A stretch of DNA of 64,000 nucleotides from Hyphomicrobiales bacterium (GTDB lineage: Bacteria > Pseudomonadota > Alphaproteobacteria > Rhizobiales > Beijerinckiaceae), in contig JAPLOU010000017.1 in the NCBI GenBank assembly GCA_026400535.1, positions 1 to 64,000 of the forward strand, read 5' to 3'. Positions 17,558 through 25,273 of this stretch are shown piece after piece (position 1 is the stretch's first letter; each line of letters opens with the position of its first letter). The notes under the pieces are model-generated. The model ran no database searches. It was not told where the DNA came from and saw only the letters and a program-made list of their open reading frames with translations. The translations under genes were made by a program, and so were the position numbers.

Positions 17558-18136
17558 TCAGTTTCCGACGGTCTGGTTGATCCGGGTGGCAGAGTCGCGG
17601 TAGGCCGTGGACGGATCCTGGCCCTGGCGGATCTTGTCGACCACGCTCATGCGGCGGACCGTGTCGATCCGGCTTTCGGCCATGGCGCGCTGGAGGTCGA
17701 TCGGATTGGCGACCTGGGCGGCTATGTTGGTCTGCGTGGCGCAGCCAAGATTCCAGTAGGACCGGTTTTCAGCAGAGAATCTGCCGTTGGACGCGCCCAG
17801 ATCCTCGGGCCACTGGCCGCACGGGTGTGGCACGCGCGCCTGCAGCTTGGCGAAGGAGAGGCGGATCGGCGAGGCCACGCTGTAATGGCCGGCCGGATAG
17901 CTGCGGACGCTGATCAGCGCCGGCGAGACGCCGTTGCGCGAGAGCGCCTCGCGCACGCCCATCAAGCCGCGATGGCCAGCAGCCCCGACGCCGTTATGGC
18001 TGGGCACCTCGGCAATGATCTGGCTGCGGCCGTTGGCGCGGTAGTCAGCGGCGAAGTCCGCGATGTCATCGGCCTGGCGCCCATCGAGACGGCCCGGACC
18101 GGGGAAGATCTCGATCGAACGCGGAGCCTCGGACAT
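17558..18136 (-). CDS. cpaD: CpaD pilus protein, N-terminus missing
   Basis: The 192 residues match the body of CpaD, an outer-membrane-associated lipoprotein of the Tad pilus (EAPRSIEIFPG near the start; PHPCGQWPEDLG, YWNLGCATQTNIAAQVANP and the MSVVDKIRQGQDPST tail). The usual signal peptide, lipobox and first 50 or so residues are absent. The reading frame begins at an ATG (18136) with no ribosome-binding site. A good start, ATG 18167 with AAGGA six bases before it, lies upstream in another frame. Only 48 bases separate cpaC from this ORF. This looks like a deletion plus frame break; function is doubtful. Confidence 0.7.
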   Translation of the reverse strand: MSEAPRSIEIFPGPGRLDGRQADDIADFAADYRANGRSQIIAEVPSHNGVGAAGHRGLMGVREALSRNGVSPALISVRSYPAGHYSVASPIRLSFAKLQARVPHPCGQWPEDLGASNGRFSAENRSYWNLGCATQTNIAAQVANPIDLQRAMAESRIDTVRRMSVVDKIRQGQDPSTAYRDSATRINQTVGN

Positions 18137-18184
18137 CCGCGGACAGACGGGGTTTTGCGGTGGTCATGGCAGGTCCTTCATCCA

Positions 18185-19666
18185 TCAGTCGGCGATGAAG
18201 CCGACGCGGCCGCGATAGCCTTGGCCGGCAGCGGGGCTGCCCGCGCCGTAGATCTTGTTCAGACGGCCAAGCAGAATGGCCTGGGCGTCATGGGCATCGA
18301 CGAAGCCATCATCGGGCCGCGCGAGCTGGCGCGGATCGACGGGCCTGGCGATGTAGGGCGTGACGATGATGACCAGTTCGCTCTCGCTGCGCTGATAATC
18401 GCGCGAGCGGAACAGCGCGCCGAGAATGGGCAGGTTCAACAGGCCCGGCAGCCCGTTGATGGCCTGTCGCGACGACTGCTGGATGAGGCCGGCGGTCATC
18501 ATCGAGCCGCCCGACGGCACCTCGACCGTCGTGTCGGCCTTGCGCACCAGGAAGCCGGGCACCTGGATGATGCCGATCGAACGCGATGTGCCGACGTCGA
18601 TCTCTGTGACTTCGGTGGCCACGCGCATGCTGATGCGTCCTTCCGAAAGCACGACCGGCGTGAAGTTGAGCGACACGCCATAGGGCTTGAATTCGACGCC
18701 GATCTGGCAGCTCGGCTGGCCGCCCGGAAAGGCGGAAGGCGTGCAGGACTGGCTGGACGGGACGGGCAGCTCACCGCCCGCGGTGAATTTCGCGCTTTCG
18801 CCCGACACCGAGGTCAGCGTGGGCTCCGAAAGGACCCGCGAGGCGCCTGCGCGCTCCATGGCCCTCAGCGTCGCGCTGTTGTTGCCCGACCCGAAGGTAA
18901 AGCTCGAATCAGGCGATTGCAGGTTGACTGAAAACGGGTTCGAGATCGCCGACCTGATGTCGAAATTGCGGGTGATCCAGCTTCCGCTTGCATCAAATCC
19001 GAGCTGTTTGATCGCCTGGCGGGACACCTCGGCGATGGTGACCTTGAGCAGGACCTGGTCCCGGCCGCGGATGGTCATCGAGTTGATCACCGCGCCTACA
19101 CTCGCGCCCGCCGCCCCGGCGCTGATGCCGACAAAGGCCTTGGCGATATCCATGGCCTGGGATGCGTCGGAAGCGCTGCCGACATTGCCGAGCAGGAGGA
19201 TCGAATCACCAGCCGGCTTGACCTCGATCTGGGCGCGCGGCAGGGCGGTCCGCAGGGTCTGGCGAAGCACGTTGAGGTCACGGCCGACCGCGATCTCGAG
19301 TGAGGCGATCTGCTGGCCGTCCGCATCCATGGCAAAGATCGAGGTCGCGCCGTCGGCAACGCCGATGATGAAGAGCTTGCGGGCCGAGCGTACGACAGCG
19401 TTCGCCACCTTGGGGTTGGCGACAAACACCTCCTTGGCATCGCGCGGAAGCTCGATGATCAGCGACTTGCCGATCGACAGGTCGATCTTCTGGCTGCCGC
19501 CGGCGGGCTTCCCGCGGCCCGAGATGGCGTGGCTTGAGGCGCCTGACTGGGCCAGGACCGGCGCGGCGGCCAGGATCGCGGCGGCTGCGGTCAGGCCTGC
19601 ACCGACGAGTGCGATCCCTGCGAAGTGCCGCAAGCTGAGAATGGGCGCGCGAACGGACATGTTCAT
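18185..19666 (-). CDS. cpaC: Tad pilus secretin CpaC/RcpA
   Basis: A 493-aa outer-membrane secretin through which the Flp pilus passes. It has a signal peptide ending near residue 40 (APVLAQ), a pilus-formation N domain (about 55-130, SLIIELPRDAKEVFVANPKV), a BON-like middle part (LLLGNVGSASDASQA) and a C-terminal secretin domain with VLSEPTLTSVSGESAKFTAG and VPGFLVRKADTTVEVPSGGS. The ATG at 19666 has GAGG five bases before it; it begins seven bases after cpaB ends. Confidence 0.94.
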   Translation of the reverse strand: MNMSVRAPILSLRHFAGIALVGAGLTAAAAILAAAPVLAQSGASSHAISGRGKPAGGSQKIDLSIGKSLIIELPRDAKEVFVANPKVANAVVRSARKLFIIGVADGATSIFAMDADGQQIASLEIAVGRDLNVLRQTLRTALPRAQIEVKPAGDSILLLGNVGSASDASQAMDIAKAFVGISAGAAGASVGAVINSMTIRGRDQVLLKVTIAEVSRQAIKQLGFDASGSWITRNFDIRSAISNPFSVNLQSPDSSFTFGSGNNSATLRAMERAGASRVLSEPTLTSVSGESAKFTAGGELPVPSSQSCTPSAFPGGQPSCQIGVEFKPYGVSLNFTPVVLSEGRISMRVATEVTEIDVGTSRSIGIIQVPGFLVRKADTTVEVPSGGSMMTAGLIQQSSRQAINGLPGLLNLPILGALFRSRDYQRSESELVIIVTPYIARPVDPRQLARPDDGFVDAHDAQAILLGRLNKIYGAGSPAAGQGYRGRVGFIAD

Positions 19667-19673
19667 GATGACC

Positions 19674-20471
19674 TCACTGCTTGGCCGTCTGGGTGGTGAT
19701 GCCAAACCTGACGAGCGTCAGGCCTTGCCGTTCGGACGTGTCTGCGGGCGCGAGCGGTTCGTTGGCATCCGCCAGGCTGCGCAGGGCCAGCGCAAGCGAA
19801 CCGGACTTCTGCGCCTGCGTGATGGTCTCGGCCTGCCGGGGGTCGAGCTCCAGCGTGGCGGTCTCGCCGACCACCACTTTCTCGCCATTGCGGTCCTGGA
19901 CATTCTGGCCGATCGCCATCACGCGGATGTTGGTCAGGATGGTGTCGGTCGTAATGCTGTCGCCATTTGGCGAGCCTTCCTGGCGGCCGGTCTTCAGGAC
20001 GTCGACGCGATCATTGGGAAGGACGAAGCCGCCGGCGGTGCTTGAGCCGGCCCGGTCGATCGTGATCGCGACCGCCCGCTTGCCGGAAGGCAGCACGGCG
20101 GCCAGAAAACCGGAGCCGTCGGCCCGAATCAGCTTCTCGCGCCGCATCGGCTCGGAGGCGACGAAGGGCGAGCGCACAAGGGTCCCATACAGATCGGTCT
20201 CGAGATTGACGGGCTGGTCCTTGCGAATCACGCCCTGGGGGACGCTGTCCTCCGGCCAACTGAGCCAGCGCACGTCGCGCTGGGTGAGCGTCGTGCCGAG
20301 CGGCAGGTCCTGCGAAGCGACCAGAACGTCGATGGTCCGGGCGCGCGGGGCCTCCTGGACCGTCGCGGGCAGCAGTGGGGCCGTCGCTGGCCCGATCAGC
20401 ATGTAGGCTGCCCCCATTGTGAGCAGTGATATTCCGAGAACTGCGGCTCTTGCGCCTGACAAACCCAACAT
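19674..20471 (-). CDS. cpaB: Tad pilus protein CpaB/RcpC
   Basis: A 265-aa periplasmic protein with one N-terminal membrane anchor (about 10-28) and a SAF domain beginning at VLVASQDLPLGTTLTQRDVR, followed by the RcpC region. CpaB/RcpC supports the secretin and pilus assembly. I prefer ATG 20471, preceded by AGGTGG, to the upstream TTG. It is the first gene of the leftward operon cpaB-cpaC-cpaD-cpaE-tadA-tadB-tadC, and a CtrA-like site lies 60 bases before it. Confidence 0.92.
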   Translation of the reverse strand: MLGLSGARAAVLGISLLTMGAAYMLIGPATAPLLPATVQEAPRARTIDVLVASQDLPLGTTLTQRDVRWLSWPEDSVPQGVIRKDQPVNLETDLYGTLVRSPFVASEPMRREKLIRADGSGFLAAVLPSGKRAVAITIDRAGSSTAGGFVLPNDRVDVLKTGRQEGSPNGDSITTDTILTNIRVMAIGQNVQDRNGEKVVVGETATLELDPRQAETITQAQKSGSLALALRSLADANEPLAPADTSERQGLTLVRFGITTQTAKQ

Positions 20472-20531
20472 GGAACCCACCTGAAACAAACTCGCTTCAG
20501 GGACAGTGCATCGGGAATCGTCAAATTATGG

Positions 20532-20546
20532 TTAACTGACAGTTTA
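20532..20546. promoter_or_regulatory. CtrA-like site upstream of cpaB
   Basis: TTAA-N7-TTTA, one mismatch from the CtrA consensus, in the 114-bp gap between cpaA and cpaB and about 60 bases before the cpaB start. Confidence 0.45.
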
Positions 20547-20585
20547 TTGCGGAAGGCTCACGCAAAAGGCTTCGGCGACGCCTGA

Positions 20586-21101
20586 TCAGCCGACAACAAC
20601 CATGGATTTCCAGATGGCTGTTTCGGGGAAGATCATCAGCCCTGCGACGGCAAGGGCGATGCCATAGGGCACGCCGTTGCGCGGGGCGTGCAGACGCTGC
20701 AGCCAGGGCCACTGGCTGGCGAAGTTCGGCAATGGATGGCTGCGCATGCTCAGGATCCACAGCGTCAGGACGCCGCCGAGGAAACTCGACGCCACCACAT
20801 AGGTGGGCAAAAGCTCCGGCCCGAGCCAGAGCGCGGTCGCGGCGGCGAGCTTGGCGTCCCCCCCGCCGATCCAGCCGGCTGCGAACATGCCGATGCCCAC
20901 GACCAACATCAGCGCGCCGCTGCCAAGGTGCAGGCCGAGCGACATCAGGGGCATCTGGCAGACCAGGGCAAACACCACGAACGCCACGATGAGCCCCAGC
21001 GAAATGCGATTGGAGATCCGCATCGACACCAGATCGCTGGCGGCGGCATAGGCCATGAAGGCCGGAAAGATGATCAGCGTGGCAAGCGTCGTGGCCGACA
21101 T
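20586..21101 (-). CDS. cpaA: Prepilin peptidase CpaA/TadV
   Basis: A 171-aa aspartic membrane peptidase that cleaves Flp and TadE/F prepilins. The two catalytic aspartates of type IV prepilin peptidases are visible: Asp23 in AAASDLVSMRISN and Asp82 in WIGGGDAKLA. Several hydrophobic segments cover the whole chain. It is the short form lacking the N-methyltransferase domain, as usual for Tad systems. ATG 21101 has AAGGA eight bases upstream. Confidence 0.93.
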   Translation of the reverse strand: MSATTLATLIIFPAFMAYAAASDLVSMRISNRISLGLIVAFVVFALVCQMPLMSLGLHLGSGALMLVVGIGMFAAGWIGGGDAKLAAATALWLGPELLPTYVVASSFLGGVLTLWILSMRSHPLPNFASQWPWLQRLHAPRNGVPYGIALAVAGLMIFPETAIWKSMVVVG

Positions 21102-21235
21102 CGTCAATTTCCTTCCCCTTGCGCCAGCGCCACCGCGCGTCCGCAGGGGACACTGGTGGCGGTCAGGGACCAAACCCATGAAAACTGTGTTCTGCCCGAC
21201 GAGCCTGGCAACAGACAGGCCCCATCGCGACAGGA

Positions 21236-21400
21236 TCAACGAAGCGCGGTGTTGACCGACGTGAACTTCGTGTTGAGGCGGGTACCGATCGAGGTCCAGA
21301 CGGTGATGCAGACCACGGCAATCAGGGCAGCGATCAGGCCGTACTCGATTGCGGTTGCGCCGGATTCGTCGCTGGCAAACCGGGAGAGCATTTTTGTCAT
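21236..21400 (-). CDS. Flp family type IVb pilin (copy 2)
   Basis: A 54-aa major pilin precursor. The processing motif is SGATAIEYGLIAALIAVV: cleavage after Gly14 leaves a mature chain with Glu5 and Tyr6, the Flp signature, followed by one hydrophobic helix. It differs from the upstream copy at only a few positions, in the leader (MTKMLSRFAS against MKNLMSRFAK) and near the end (TSVNT against ASVET). GGAAGGA precedes the ATG by eight bases. It was found by translating the sequence directly. Confidence 0.92.
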   Translation of the reverse strand: MTKMLSRFASDESGATAIEYGLIAALIAVVCITVWTSIGTRLNTKFTSVNTALR

Positions 21401-21446
21401 GATGGCGATCCTTCCAGAGAGCCGTTTTATCTGTTCGTGTGCTGAC

Positions 21447-21510
21447 GTCCCGGACCGGAGGGTCCGGGACGGCTATGACCGTTCGCGGTCAAGCCAGCGC
21501 TCAAGCGCTG
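21447..21510 (-). promoter_or_regulatory. Three consecutive stem-loops between the flp genes
   Basis: The 124-bp spacer between the pilin genes holds a perfect 10-bp stem (GTCCCGGACC 21447-21456 with GGTCCGGGAC 21461-21470), a 5-bp stem at 21477-21490 and a 6-bp stem at 21495-21510. None is followed by a T-tract on the minus strand. They may protect the 3' end of the first flp message or partly attenuate the second. Confidence 0.6.
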
Positions 21511-21524
21511 CCCTGACCATGATC

Positions 21525-21689
21525 TCAACGCAGAGCGGTTTCGACGCTTGCGAACTTCGTGTTGAGGCGGGTACCGATCGAGGTCCAGACGGTGATGCAG
21601 ACCACGGCGATCAGAGCGGCGATCAGGCCGTACTCGATTGCGGTTGCGCCAGATTCGTCCTTAGCGAAGCGGGACATCAGATTCTTCAT
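21525..21689 (-). CDS. Flp family type IVb pilin (copy 1)
   Basis: A 54-aa major pilin precursor, promoter-proximal of the two. It shares with the second copy the cleavage and assembly motif SGATAIEYGLIAALI and the tail VWTSIGTRLNTKF. Cleavage after Gly14 by CpaA is expected. ATG 21689 has a near-perfect AAGGAG seven bases upstream, stronger than that of copy 2, so this is probably the main pilin. The pair is a recent tandem duplication judging from near identity in both DNA and protein. Confidence 0.94.
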   Translation of the reverse strand: MKNLMSRFAKDESGATAIEYGLIAALIAVVCITVWTSIGTRLNTKFASVETALR

Positions 21690-22212
21690 GGGAAACACTC
21701 CTTTTACACCACGGTTTCGCCGAACGTCGCCGGTTGTGTTGCCCGAAGATCGTCGACTGATCTGACCATAACGGCGATCTCTTGCACTTCGGTTAAAACA
21801 GAAAACGAATAGCACCGACACGTCACATGTAGTCGACATGGTTAACGTCAGATTTAATGTAAATGTTATTTGGATTTGCTACCGCTGTTTCATAAATTAC
21901 TTGCGAATATCAAAATCCAAATTCTGCTTGCCCAAGTTCAAATTTCCCATTGTTCCATGTTTTCCAATGCGCACCAAAGATAAACTTTTGTCGGACCGGT
22001 CACGTTCTGCCCGAACCGGCCCCGAATCGCCGCGTAATGCGACGCACGACCGTGCCAAGGCAAGGCAGCCGGCCGAGAATTCATGCCGGGTCGGCGACTA
22101 GACATCGCGAGATGGTCAACAGCCAGGCGGCCGGGGCGCGCGGCGTTATCAGTTTTTTCACCATGACGGCTGCATAACCTGACGCAACGAACACGGTGCG
22201 AGGCTCCGATCC
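21690..22212. other. AT-rich divergent control region of the flp pilins
   Basis: These 523 bases hold no credible gene. The part from about 21840 to 21970 is markedly AT-rich compared with the surroundings (runs such as AATGTAAATGTTATTTGG) and is bounded by GC-rich DNA. It lies between the leftward pilin genes and the rightward secretin-N-domain gene, so it should hold promoters for both. Confidence 0.6.
21842..21856. promoter_or_regulatory. CtrA-like site upstream of the flp pilins
   Basis: TTAA-N7-TTTA within GTTAACGTCAGATTTAATG (the same stretch also reads TTAA-N8-TTAA), about 150 bases before the first flp start. CtrA directly controls pilA in Caulobacter; its use here is inferred. Confidence 0.45.
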
Positions 22213-22707
22213 ATGTCAGCAACAGCGACCCATAGTCCCAATGACGCCCGTAGGCCGGCCGGAATCGTTGCGGCAGCGCTGGTGCTCGCGCTTCTCGCGG
22301 GCGGGCCCGCGTCTGCGAGCGACAAGATCGACACGGTCCTGGTGGCCGTCGACCATGCCAAGGTCATCAAGCTTCCGGACAAGACGCAGACGGTGATCGT
22401 GGGCAATCCGATGATTGCCGATGTTTCGGTGCAGAAGAATGGCGTTCTCGTCGTGACCGGCCGCAGTTTCGGCGTGACCAACATGATCGCACTTGATGGC
22501 GGTGGCCGGATGCTGGCCGAATCACGCGTGACCGTGCGCGCCTCGACCGACTCCATCGTCACCATCCAGCGCGGCATGGACCGCGAATCCTACTCCTGCG
22601 CGCCGCAGTGCCAGCCCGCGATCCAGCTCGGCGACTCAAACAAGTTCTTCGGTGAAGTGGGCGGCCAGACCTCAAGCCGCAACCAGTTGTCGGCGCCGAC
22701 ACGCTGA
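22213..22707 (+). CDS. Pilus-formation N-domain protein (secretin-like N domain only)
   Basis: A 164-aa exported protein with a signal peptide ending near residue 36 (GGPASAS) and a single pilus/secretin N domain (VAVDHAKVIKLPDKTQTVIV, GVLVVTGRSFGVTNMIALD). This is the domain found at the front of CpaC, but no secretin channel follows; the tail ends in a short Cys-containing stretch (ESYSCAPQCQPAIQL). It is divergent from the flp pilins and upstream of the TadE genes. It may assist the secretin in the periplasm; the exact job is unknown. Confidence 0.82.
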   Translation: MSATATHSPNDARRPAGIVAAALVLALLAGGPASASDKIDTVLVAVDHAKVIKLPDKTQTVIVGNPMIADVSVQKNGVLVVTGRSFGVTNMIALDGGGRMLAESRVTVRASTDSIVTIQRGMDRESYSCAPQCQPAIQLGDSNKFFGEVGGQTSSRNQLSAPTR

Positions 22708-22830
22708 ACTTCGGCCCTGAACGTGGTGAGTGGTCCGTTAACCGGAACCTCTGAGCGATCCGGCGCGCCATAAGACTTCGGCAAACATTCTCTGTCATCT
22801 GTTTCGTGCAGCTCGCGGAGATCTTGTGCC

Positions 22831-23400
22831 ATGCGTATCCGACCACCTCGTCTAGGAACCCGTCTGGCGCGCTGTCTCGTGCGTTTCAGGGCAGACCGGA
22901 AGGGCGCGACCGCGATGGAATTCGGGCTGCTGTGCATTCCGTTCTTCTTCATGCTGATGATGATCATCGAGACCTCGCTTGCCTTCTGGACACGGCAGGT
23001 GCTGCAGGAGGCGACAAATCAGGCCGCGCGAACCATTCTCACCGGTGAAAGCCGCACGCTTTACACCGGTACCGTCGCCCTTCAGACCGCAGCCTTCCGC
23101 GACGCCGTCTGCGCCCGGATGAACATGGCGACGGACTGCTCCTCGCGTCTGTATATCGACGTGCAGCCAGCCAGTGCATTCCCGGGCAGCATCGCCAGCA
23201 TGGTCACCTCGGGCACGATCAACGTCGCGCTGTACCAGATGCGCACGGTCGCGCCCGGCGAGATCGTCGTCATCCGCACGGCCTACGAGACCCCCGTCAT
23301 CACGGCCGGGTTCTTTGCCGGGCTGTCGCGGCTGAGCACTGGCAGGAACGTGCTCGAATCAGTCGTCGCCTTCCGTGCCGAACCCTTCCCAGCGACCTGA
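22831..23400 (+). CDS. tadE: TadE-like pseudopilin
   Basis: A 189-aa minor pilin-like protein. The prepilin motif DRKGATAMEFGLLCIPFFFM puts a CpaA-type cleavage after Gly25 with Glu at +5, followed by a hydrophobic helix. The rest is periplasmic and contains two cysteines (VCARMNMATDCSS) that could pair. TadE-like proteins are processed pseudopilins needed for Flp pilus formation. It is followed after 10 bases by a second TadE-like gene. Confidence 0.87.
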   Translation: MRIRPPRLGTRLARCLVRFRADRKGATAMEFGLLCIPFFFMLMMIIETSLAFWTRQVLQEATNQAARTILTGESRTLYTGTVALQTAAFRDAVCARMNMATDCSSRLYIDVQPASAFPGSIASMVTSGTINVALYQMRTVAPGEIVVIRTAYETPVITAGFFAGLSRLSTGRNVLESVVAFRAEPFPAT

Positions 23401-23410
23401 GGACAGCTCC

Positions 23411-24049
23411 ATGCGCCGCCTCTCCCTTCTGCAGTCCCCGCGTCCGGCCCGCCCGCTCCGCCGTCACCTGGCGCGTTTCCGCCGCCGCCTGTCCCGCAAC
23501 GACCGGGGCGTGGCCGCAATCGAGTTCGCCTTCATCGCACCGATCATGCTGGCCATGCTGGTGGGCATCGTCGACATCAGCAACGCCGTCTCGATCAACT
23601 GGCGCATGTCGCAACTGAACCGGACGCTGGCCGACCTGTCATCACAGGCGAAGACGCTGACGACCGCCGAGAGCGTGCAGATCTTCGCGGCGTCGGCCGC
23701 CACGATGTCGCCCTACAGCGGCCCCACGCCCTTCATGTCGATCTACAATGTCACGATCAATCCGACCGGCGTCGCCAGGGTATGCTGGATCTTCAGCAGC
23801 TATGGCAGCAACGTGCTCGGCCTCAGCCCTGGCTCGCCGGTAACCTTGCCGAATGCGGCGATGGCCGTGCCGAACTCCTCGCTGATCATGACGGCGGCGA
23901 AGCTGAACTACGCCGGCCTGATCACGCCATCCTTCGACATGGATGCAAAGCCGCTGTTCTTCCGCCCCCGCGCCGGTTCGATCCTAGGGGCCAACAGCAT
24001 CGAGCAGGTTGGTCAGGTCTTGCCAAGCGGTACAGTCTACGGCTGCTGA
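23411..24049 (+). CDS. TadE-like pseudopilin (TadF/TadE second copy)
   Basis: A 212-aa pseudopilin with a long basic leader (RRLSLLQSPRPARPLRRHLA) and the motif NDRGVAAIEFAFIAPIMLAM, cleavage expected after Gly33 with Glu at +5. The C-terminal part is periplasmic with no known enzyme motif. ATG 23411 has GAGGA eight bases before it and is close to the end of tadE, so the two are co-translated. It closes the Tad locus; the next locus is a decayed gene on the other strand. Confidence 0.83.
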   Translation: MRRLSLLQSPRPARPLRRHLARFRRRLSRNDRGVAAIEFAFIAPIMLAMLVGIVDISNAVSINWRMSQLNRTLADLSSQAKTLTTAESVQIFAASAATMSPYSGPTPFMSIYNVTINPTGVARVCWIFSSYGSNVLGLSPGSPVTLPNAAMAVPNSSLIMTAAKLNYAGLITPSFDMDAKPLFFRPRAGSILGANSIEQVGQVLPSGTVYGC

Positions 24050-24055
24050 ACAGGC

Positions 24056-25130
24056 TCACAGGGTCTGGTTGTCGCCACCGACGTCGGGCCGGCGCCTCAG
24101 GACGCCGTCAGCCAGCGCAAACATCTGATGGAGCCGCTCCTGCGAGACCGGGCTTTCCACCACGACCACGATGTCCGGCCTGTTCGACGAAGTCCGCACA
24201 AGGCACCAGCTGCCATCAGCCAGCGTGCAGCGGAGGGCGTGCCCGTCAGGCCGCTGGCCCGCCGCGAACATCGCCTGAAACACGGCGATCGCACCGCCGA
24301 CAACCCGATCCTTGATCTCGCCCGCACAGTTTGCCGACATGGTGGGCGAACCGAAGCTGTTCGGCACGGCGCGGTACAGCTCCGCCATCGAACGACCCGG
24401 ATCGCGGTCTGCAGCCGTCATCATAGCCGCGACCGATCGGTGTGTTGAGACAGAAGTGCCCGGACGTCTCGAAGCCGGCCAGCGCGCCCAGTTCATTGAC
24501 GCGGCGCTTGATGCAGGAATGATCCGTCCTCCCGTCATCCGGACGGATGCCAAGCTCCCGCAGGACCGGATCGGCCGGTTACAGACCCATCGACCTCACA
24601 TCAACGACAAACGGCGCACCTGGTTGGACCTTGCCCAGATCACGCGCCAGCATGACGCCGATCTTGAGCGCGAGGATGTCCTCGCCCCGTTTGTCGACCA
24701 CGCCGCAGCGGTCGCCATCGAAGCCGAGGCCGACATCGGCGCCGGTCGCGCGGACCTTGTCGGCCATGACATGCAGCATTTTCATGTCTTTAGGATTGGG
24801 ATTGTCGTTATGCGAGGCCGTGATCATGGCGACGCAGGCGCGATCGAGCGCGAACCGGCAAAACAGGCCATCGGCGAAAGCGCCAGGCCCATATCCTTGA
24901 CCCGCATGCCAGCCGCCATCAGGCCGGCGATCAGCGCATCCTTGATCGCGGCGGAGCAGCCGCGGAAATCGTGGCCAACCACGATGTCGGGCCGGACGCC
25001 GCGCCGGTGCGCCAATGTGCCGATGCCGACCCCGAGCGTGCATCAGACGCGCGCAAGGCGGTCCGCTTGACCATCGGAACGAACCATACGCCGCAATGTT
25101 CGGCAGAAGCTCCGGAACGGGCACAGCAAG
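24056..25130 (-). pseudogene. manB: Decayed phosphomannomutase/phosphoglucomutase
   Basis: Fragments of one alpha-D-phosphohexomutase appear in order but in different frames on the minus strand. In N-to-C order: ELLPNIAAYGSF (near 25100), RPDIVVGHDFRGCSAAIKDA (near 24970), AMITASHNDN (near 24815), then directly PNPKDMKMLHVMADKVRATG, GLGFDGDRCGVVDK, FVVDVRSMGL followed by a stop (24579), RRVNELGALAGFETSGHFCL and GRGYDDG (24415-24510), and MAELYRAVPNSFGSPTMS to DNQTL. Domain II between ASHNDN and PNPKD is deleted, the metal loop DGDGDR is cut to DGDR, and several frameshifts are present. Not functional. Confidence 0.9.
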
Positions 25131-25273
25131 CCTGCGAGGACGGTCCGTTGAACAGGCGAGAAACAGGCCTGCGGCAGTTTCGGCGCCCGAAACCACAACC
25201 GGCCGCCCAACCCGCGCGCCTTTGTATGGCCGGGGGCTTGCGCCCGTCATCCGAATGGCCTCATTGGCGATCC

